Source of the DNA: Trabulsiella guamensis ATCC 49490
GTDB taxonomy: Bacteria; Pseudomonadota; Gammaproteobacteria; Enterobacterales; Enterobacteriaceae
Reading direction: 5' to 3'
Length of the DNA: 39,098 bases
NCBI RefSeq assembly: GCF_000734965.1
Contig: NZ_JMTB01000025.1
Span: forward strand, 1-39,098
Below the pieces are notes generated by a model. The model had not been told where the DNA came from and did not search any database. It saw only the letters and a list, made by a program, of their open reading frames with translations. How positions within the stretch are numbered: the first letter of the stretch is position 1; every line of letters starts with the position of its first letter. Shown here piece after piece: positions 34,708 through 39,098 of this stretch. Made by a program: the position numbers and the translations under genes.

Positions 34708-35904
34708 TTACTGTTCAGTTATATATTCGTCCGCGGCATGATGTGCGCCGTGGCGGCTCTGAAGTTGCAGAAAATAACCGATAGCCGCAAGTACGACAGT
34801 CGAAAGCATGACGCTGGTCGTCGCCAGCAACGGGGAGGCGATGAACGTCGACACCACCAGGCTTGCGAGGAAACACAGTCCCAGTTGCAGCGTGTTCTGC
34901 ATAGCGGCAGCGCGACCGGTGGCCTGTGGGAACGGACGCAGCGCTTGCGCCACGACGATTGGGTAAATCATCCCGTTAGCCGTCGCCATGATGCAGAACG
35001 GCACCAGCAGGGCCGTCAGCGTCGCGCTGGTAAACAGGCCCACCACCCAGGTGGCAATCGTGCTGAGGGCGAAAACGATCATCGCCCACGGCAGCAGTTG
35101 TTTTCCTTCCCACTTTTGCAGCGCGGCGCGACAGCCATAGCCGCCAACCAGAAAAGCGATAGTTTGCGGCACATAGCTCAGGCCGATAGCACCAGGGCCA
35201 TAACCCATCTCATGCAACAGGAACGGCGAACCGGTTAACCAGGCAAAGAAACAGGCGGAGCAGGCAGCGTACACCAGCACATTACCGCAGTATGCGCGCG
35301 AACGCAGCAGGGTGAAAAAGGTCAGCGGTTTACCACGTTGTTGCTGAGGTTTTGGCGCCGGTTTCAGGCGCAGCGCCGGGATCATGAGCACCAGCGTGAT
35401 GGCAAACAACGCGGCAAAAATCGCCTGCCATTCCAGATGCACCAGGATCCAGCTACCCAGCAGCGGTGCCAGCGCCGGAGAGAGTGCTACCAGCGGCATA
35501 ATGGTGGCAAAAATACGGTTGGTGCGATGCGTCGGATAGTAGTCCGTCACCATCGCCTGCCAGGTGACGGTCGCGGCACAGACACCGACCGCCTGCACAA
35601 AACGCAGGACCAGCAGCAACATGCCGTCGCGCACCCACAACATGCCAAGGCAACCCAGGGCAAAAATCGTCAGACCGCTGAGCAGCACGCCCTTGCGGCC
35701 GTAGCGATCGGAAAGCGGTCCCCATAATAGTTGCGCCACGGCGAAGCCTGCCAGAAACAGACTCAGGCTGGCGCTGACAGTGGACGCCGGGGTTTGTAAG
35801 TCACTCTGAATGGCCGCGAAAGCAGGCAGATACATGTCAGTTGCCAGAAAGCCGAGCACGCTCAATCCGGCCAGCCAGGCAAGAAATAATTTTCCAGGTT
35901 GCAT
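34708..35904 (-). CDS. punC: Purine nucleoside transporter PunC (YdhC), MFS
   Basis: This 398-aa major-facilitator protein of the Bcr/CflA drug-resistance subfamily is the ortholog of E. coli YdhC, renamed PunC for its role in purine nucleoside uptake under PunR control. Twelve membrane helices are predicted. The MFS loop motif between helices 2 and 3 is [11 protein letters not shown], and motif-5-like ALAPLLGSW is present. The start is set at 35904 ([13 protein letters not shown]), as in K-12; a 19-residue upstream extension is rejected. It is divergent from punR across 115 bp. Confidence 0.93.
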   Translation of the reverse strand: MQPGKLFLAWLAGLSVLGFLATDMYLPAFAAIQSDLQTPASTVSASLSLFLAGFAVAQLLWGPLSDRYGRKGVLLSGLTIFALGCLGMLWVRDGMLLLVLRFVQAVGVCAATVTWQAMVTDYYPTHRTNRIFATIMPLVALSPALAPLLGSWILVHLEWQAIFAALFAITLVLMIPALRLKPAPKPQQQRGKPLTFFTLLRSRAYCGNVLVYAACSACFFAWLTGSPFLLHEMGYGPGAIGLSYVPQTIAFLVGGYGCRAALQKWEGKQLLPWAMIVFALSTIATWVVGLFTSATLTALLVPFCIMATANGMIYPIVVAQALRPFPQATGRAAAMQNTLQLGLCFLASLVVSTFIASPLLATTSVMLSTVVLAAIGYFLQLQSRHGAHHAADEYITEQ

Positions 35905-36019
35905 ATCTCTTTCTCTTTTTGAGTGCAGGTGTACGACAGGCGCAAAGTGTAGGGAGTGCAAAGGCGCTTGTGAAACGTTAATATTTGTCAGATGAATTCA
36001 AAATTTTTGCAGGCAGAAA

Positions 36020-36952
36020 ATGTGGTCGGAATATTCTCTCGAAGTGGTTGATGCGGTGGCAAGAAACGGCAGCTTCAGTGCGGCAGCGCAGGAACTGCAC
36101 CGGGTGCCTTCGGCGGTAAGCTATACGGTGCGCCAGCTGGAAGAATGGCTGGCAGTGCCGCTGTTTGAGCGCCGTCACCGTGACGTCGAATTAACGCCTG
36201 CAGGCGTCTGGTTTCTTAAGGAAGGGCGATCTGTTATCAAAAAAATGCAGATCACCCGCCAGCAATGCCAGCAAATCGCCAATGGCTGGCGTGGGCAACT
36301 GTCGATTGCTGTCGATATTATTGTCAGGCCGGAACGGACCAGGAGGCTGATCGTTGATTTTTATCGCCATTTTCCGGACGTTGAGTTGATCGTTTTCGAG
36401 GAAGTATTCAACGGCGTCTGGGATGCGCTCGCCGATGGTCGCGTTGAACTGGCTATTGGTGCCACGCGGGCGATCCCGGTCGGCGGACGTTACGCCTTTC
36501 GCGATATGGGGATGCTGAACTGGCAATGTGTGGTGGCGGCAACACATCCGCTGGCGAAAATGCCGGGGCCGCTCAGCGACGACACGTTGCGCAACTGGCC
36601 GTCACTGGTGCGCGAAGATACTTCACGATCGCTGCCCAAACGCACTACCTGGCTGCTGGATAACCAGAAACGCGTGGTAGTGCCAGACTGGGAATCGTCA
36701 GCGACCTGTCTCTCTGCGGGACTGTGCGTCGGCATGGTTCCGGCGCATTTCGCCCGTCCGTGGATAGATCGCGGCGACTGGGTGGCGCTGGAACTGGAAA
36801 ATCCATTTCCGGATGCGGCCTGCTGCCTGACATGGCAACAGCAGGATGTATCACCGGCGCTGGCGTGGTTGCTGGAGTATCTGGGTGACAGCGAAACGCT
36901 GAACCGGGAGTGGCTGCGGGTGCCGGAATCACCGGCACCCGGAAGAGATTAA
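36020..36952 (+). CDS. punR: LysR-type regulator PunR (YdhB)
   Basis: This 310-aa LysR-family regulator has the same length as E. coli YdhB/PunR, which activates the divergent transporter gene punC in response to purine nucleosides. The N-terminal winged helix-turn-helix is clear ([30 protein letters not shown]), followed by the effector-binding domain. Its stop codon and the purR stop codon are formed by the same TTAA palindrome at 36949-36952, so the two convergent genes have no space between them. Confidence 0.95.
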   Translation: MWSEYSLEVVDAVARNGSFSAAAQELHRVPSAVSYTVRQLEEWLAVPLFERRHRDVELTPAGVWFLKEGRSVIKKMQITRQQCQQIANGWRGQLSIAVDIIVRPERTRRLIVDFYRHFPDVELIVFEEVFNGVWDALADGRVELAIGATRAIPVGGRYAFRDMGMLNWQCVVAATHPLAKMPGPLSDDTLRNWPSLVREDTSRSLPKRTTWLLDNQKRVVVPDWESSATCLSAGLCVGMVPAHFARPWIDRGDWVALELENPFPDAACCLTWQQQDVSPALAWLLEYLGDSETLNREWLRVPESPAPGRD

Positions 36953-37974
36953 CGACGGTAATCGCGGAACGGACCGTCAGCGACGGAGCGGCGTTCGATA
37001 AGGCGCGGATGCACTTCAATTGACTGAGATTCTTCACGCTTGTTGACGATGCGATCGAGCAGCATATTAAATGCCGTTTCACCCAGCGAATCTTTCGGCT
37101 GGTGAATGGTTGTCAGCGCCGGGGAGAAGAACCGGGCGTTACGCACGTTATCATAACCAATAATGGAAATGTCCTGCGGCACACGCAGCCCCATCTCATC
37201 GGCAGCGCAAATCGCGCCCATCGCCATGATGTCGCCGCCACAGAAAATCGCTGTCGGGCGAGGGGACTGGGAGAGGATCTGTTGCATGGCGCGATAACCG
37301 GATTCCGGTTCAAAATCGCCCTGCACAACCCAGTTTTCCGGAACGTTGACCTGCGCTTCCTGCATCGCTTTCATAAAGCCCGCCAGACGACCCGCGCCAG
37401 TATTGCGCTCAAGCGGCCCCGGGATCACGCCAATCTCGCGATGACCGCGATCAAGCAGGTAACGTCCCGCCATGTAACCGCCTTCAAAGGCATTATCAAT
37501 TACCGCATCGGTAAAGTCGGCCCGCGCTTCGCCCCAGTCCATGACCACCATCGGAATATGCCGGTACTCCTCCAGCATGGAAATCAGAGAATCCGGGTAT
37601 TCTGAGCACATCACCAGCAGACCGTCGACGCGTTTTTGGGCCATCATCGACAGATACGCTTGTTGCTTCTCGAGGCTGTTCCAGGCGTTACCCAGAATCA
37701 GGGTATAGCCTTTCTGGAAGCAGTTTTTCTCAACAGCTTCGATAATTTCCGCAAAATAGGCGGCTTCGCTACTGGTCGCCAGCAGTCCAATGGATTTGGT
37801 ATGGTTCACCTTCAGGCTGCGCGCCACAGCACTTGGTGAGTAGTGCAGCTCTTTGATCGCTGCCCACACGGCATTGCGCGTCTCTTCAGCGACGAAACGG
37901 GTTTTGTTAATTACGTGTGATACGGTTGTAGTGGAAACGTTTGCGCGCTTCGCTACATCTTTAATCGTTGCCAT
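36949..37974 (-). CDS. purR: Purine repressor PurR
   Basis: This 341-aa LacI-family repressor has the same length as E. coli PurR. With hypoxanthine or guanine bound it represses the purine biosynthesis regulon and itself. The N-terminal HTH is [20 protein letters not shown], with a hinge helix near [11 protein letters not shown], and the effector domain contains [11 protein letters not shown] and IIGYDNV. The start is ATG at 37974 (MATIKDV); a 15-residue upstream extension is rejected. Two PUR boxes lie at 38018-38033 and inside its own HTH codons at 37931-37946, as in E. coli. Confidence 0.97.
   Translation of the reverse strand: MATIKDVAKRANVSTTTVSHVINKTRFVAEETRNAVWAAIKELHYSPSAVARSLKVNHTKSIGLLATSSEAAYFAEIIEAVEKNCFQKGYTLILGNAWNSLEKQQAYLSMMAQKRVDGLLVMCSEYPDSLISMLEEYRHIPMVVMDWGEARADFTDAVIDNAFEGGYMAGRYLLDRGHREIGVIPGPLERNTGAGRLAGFMKAMQEAQVNVPENWVVQGDFEPESGYRAMQQILSQSPRPTAIFCGGDIMAMGAICAADEMGLRVPQDISIIGYDNVRNARFFSPALTTIHQPKDSLGETAFNMLLDRIVNKREESQSIEVHPRLIERRSVADGPFRDYRR
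37931..37946 (-). promoter_or_regulatory. PurR operator O2 inside purR
   Basis: On the minus strand GCGCAAACGTTTCCAC keeps the GCAAACGTTTnC core of the PUR box and encodes part of the PurR helix-turn-helix (residues about 11-16). Its centre is 87 bp from that of O1. E. coli purR also has a weaker second operator within the coding region. Confidence 0.75.
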
Positions 37975-38017
37975 AGATCTCACTCCAGACCATATTATGT
38001 ACTCCTGAATAACAGGC

Positions 38018-38033
38018 ACGTAAACGTTTGCCT
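38018..38033 (-). promoter_or_regulatory. PurR operator O1 upstream of purR
   Basis: On the minus strand AGGCAAACGTTTACGT fits the PUR-box consensus AnGCAAACGTTTnCnT at every defined position. It lies about 45 bp before the purR start codon, suited to autoregulation. Confidence 0.88.
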
Positions 38034-38267
38034 TAAAACACCCTGTGGCAACCGAAGTTGATTGCAGTACGCCGGGTAAACGACACAGGACGTCAGGAGG
38101 GGGTCAGTGGCCGGTACGCTTTTAATTTAGCGTGGGATTTTGTCCTATCCGGGCGAAAAGGGGAAGAGAAAATTCAATAACGCGACAAAAGCGTGAAGAT
38201 TTTCGCGTAATTCTGTGTAAAATGATCAAGCTCACTATCGGTGTGGGAATAACAAGGAGAGAAATTG

Positions 38268-38357
38268 ATGAGTGCCGAGTTAAAGCTTTCGTTAACCACT
38301 ACAGTTGTTACCCTGGGTCTGATCGTTGTCACTGGCCTGATCGCCGTCCTGAACTAA
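38268..38357 (+). CDS. cydH: Cytochrome bd-I oxidase small subunit CydH (YnhF)
   Basis: This is a 29-aa single-helix membrane protein, starting MSAELKLSL and ending GLIAVLN. Length, the short polar start and the hydrophobic core match E. coli YnhF, now called CydH (also CydY). CydH is the small accessory subunit of cytochrome bd-I ubiquinol oxidase that blocks an oxygen entry path next to CydA. AAGGAG lies 10 bases before the ATG. It is at its conserved position between purR and ydhP. It is not linked to cydAB, so assembly depends on a separately made subunit. Confidence 0.92.
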   Translation: MSAELKLSLTTTVVTLGLIVVTGLIAVLN

Positions 38358-38520
38358 GTTTGTCGGGGGAGAGCATTCTCCCTCGCGTCCTCCCCGCATT
38401 GTTATCATTTCCGCAATAATCTTTTGTCTTTTTTGTTACTTCAGTTTTTTGTGATTGATGTCATACTTTCTGCATCTTACAGGGTACCGCGCTAACGTCG
38501 CGGCCAACCGGAGCTGCTAA

Positions 38521-39098
38521 ATGAAAGTAAATTATCCGTTAATTGCCCTTGCCATTGGGGCATTTGGCATCGGGACAACCGAATTCTCACCGATGGGTCT
38601 GCTGCCTGTCATCGCCGAAGGGGTGGACGTCTCCATTCCTGTCGCAGGTATGCTGATCAGCGCTTATGCCGTCGGCGTGATGATCGGCGCACCGTTAATG
38701 ACGCTGCTGCTGTCGCACCGCGCCCGTCGTAGCGCACTAATTTTTCTGATGGCGATTTTTACGCTCGGCAATGTATTGTCGGCTATCGCGCCGGATTACA
38801 CCACGCTGATGCTGTCCCGCATTATTACCAGTCTTAACCACGGCGCATTCTTTGGGCTGGGTTCAGTGGTGGCGGCAAGCGTCGTACCGAAACATAAGCA
38901 GGCCAGCGCCGTCGCCACCATGTTTATGGGGCTGACTATCGCCAATATCGGTGGTGTGCCGGCAGCAACCTGGCTCGGTGAAACCATTGGCTGGCGGATG
39001 TCATTCCTCGCCACCGCAGGGCTGGGCGTGATCGCGATGCTGGGCCTGTGGTTCTCACTGCCGAAGGGCAGTGCCGGGGAGCGTCCTGACGTGAAGCG
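38521..39098 (+). CDS. ydhP: MFS transporter YdhP (5' part)
   Basis: The first 192 codons of a major-facilitator transporter are present; the gene runs off the window end (E. coli YdhP is 389 aa). The opening MKVNYPLIALAIGAFGIGTTE is the AraJ/YdhP-type DHA1 family start, followed by helix pairs including ISAYAVGVMIGAPLM and LSRIITSLNHGAFFGLG. CCGGAG lies before the ATG. The substrate is not established; an arabinose- or drug-efflux-like role is by family only. Confidence 0.93.
   Translation, partial: MKVNYPLIALAIGAFGIGTTEFSPMGLLPVIAEGVDVSIPVAGMLISAYAVGVMIGAPLMTLLLSHRARRSALIFLMAIFTLGNVLSAIAPDYTTLMLSRIITSLNHGAFFGLGSVVAASVVPKHKQASAVATMFMGLTIANIGGVPAATWLGETIGWRMSFLATAGLGVIAMLGLWFSLPKGSAGERPDVK

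Noticed and set aside
35967..35986. GTGAAACGTTAATA in the punC-punR gap as a PurR box
   Set aside because: Only the central AAACGTT fits; the flanking GC and distal positions do not. It could equally be part of the PunR site, which I cannot define.

Overview
The window is chromosomal DNA from an enteric bacterium (Enterobacteriaceae) close to Escherichia, Salmonella and Citrobacter. The backbone is collinear, in inverted orientation, with the E. coli K-12 segment rprA-ydiK-ydiJ-menI ... suf-ldtE-lpp-pykF ... valV/valW-mdtK-ribE-cfa-punC-punR-purR-cydH-ydhP. Protein lengths match the K-12 genes closely and several sequences are near-identical (Lpp, PykF, YedF, YeaQ, the two tRNA-Val genes, the RprA RNA). 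I cannot fix the species; the gene content outside the backbone suggests something nearer Citrobacter than E. coli itself.

Layout. (1) 1-5224 is backbone: RprA sRNA, permease YdiK, the FAD/Fe-S 2-hydroxyglutarate dehydrogenase YdiJ and thioesterase MenI. (2) 5262-12511 is an accessory block between menI and suf: a DUF1508 protein, the yedE-yedF sulfur/selenium pair (in K-12 found near the flagellar genes), a YeaQ membrane protein, an autotransporter with a suspicious 5' end, a secreted DUF2135-TPR protein and an unrecognised 154-aa protein. (3) 12512-18468 is the sufABCDSE iron-sulfur assembly operon behind a long regulatory region with a clear IHF site and a Fur-like box. (4) 18566-21597 is backbone: ldtE, lpp, pykF. 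(5) 22027-30682 is a second accessory block between pykF and the valV/valW tRNAs, the place where Salmonella carries SPI-2. Here it holds a polar amino acid ABC transporter behind an ARG-box-like operator, a small pilin-like protein, a two-component system, a secreted GlcG/HbpS-family protein, an alkylsulfatase, a 46-aa ORF and an atypical metallo-beta-lactamase-fold protein. (6) 30718-39098 is backbone again: two tRNA-Val(GAC), mdtK, ribE, cfa, punC/punR, purR with both of its own operators, the 29-aa cytochrome bd-I subunit gene cydH, and the 5' part of ydhP.

How it fits together. Sulfur is a recurring theme: YedE/YedF, the SufS/SufE desulfurase, and an alkylsulfatase that would release sulfate. 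The most system-like novelty is the kinase / regulator / secreted HbpS-family protein / sulfatase cluster at 24976-29572, whose make-up recalls the Streptomyces HbpS-SenS-SenR redox-sensing system. No insertion sequence, integrase, CRISPR array or phage gene was seen.
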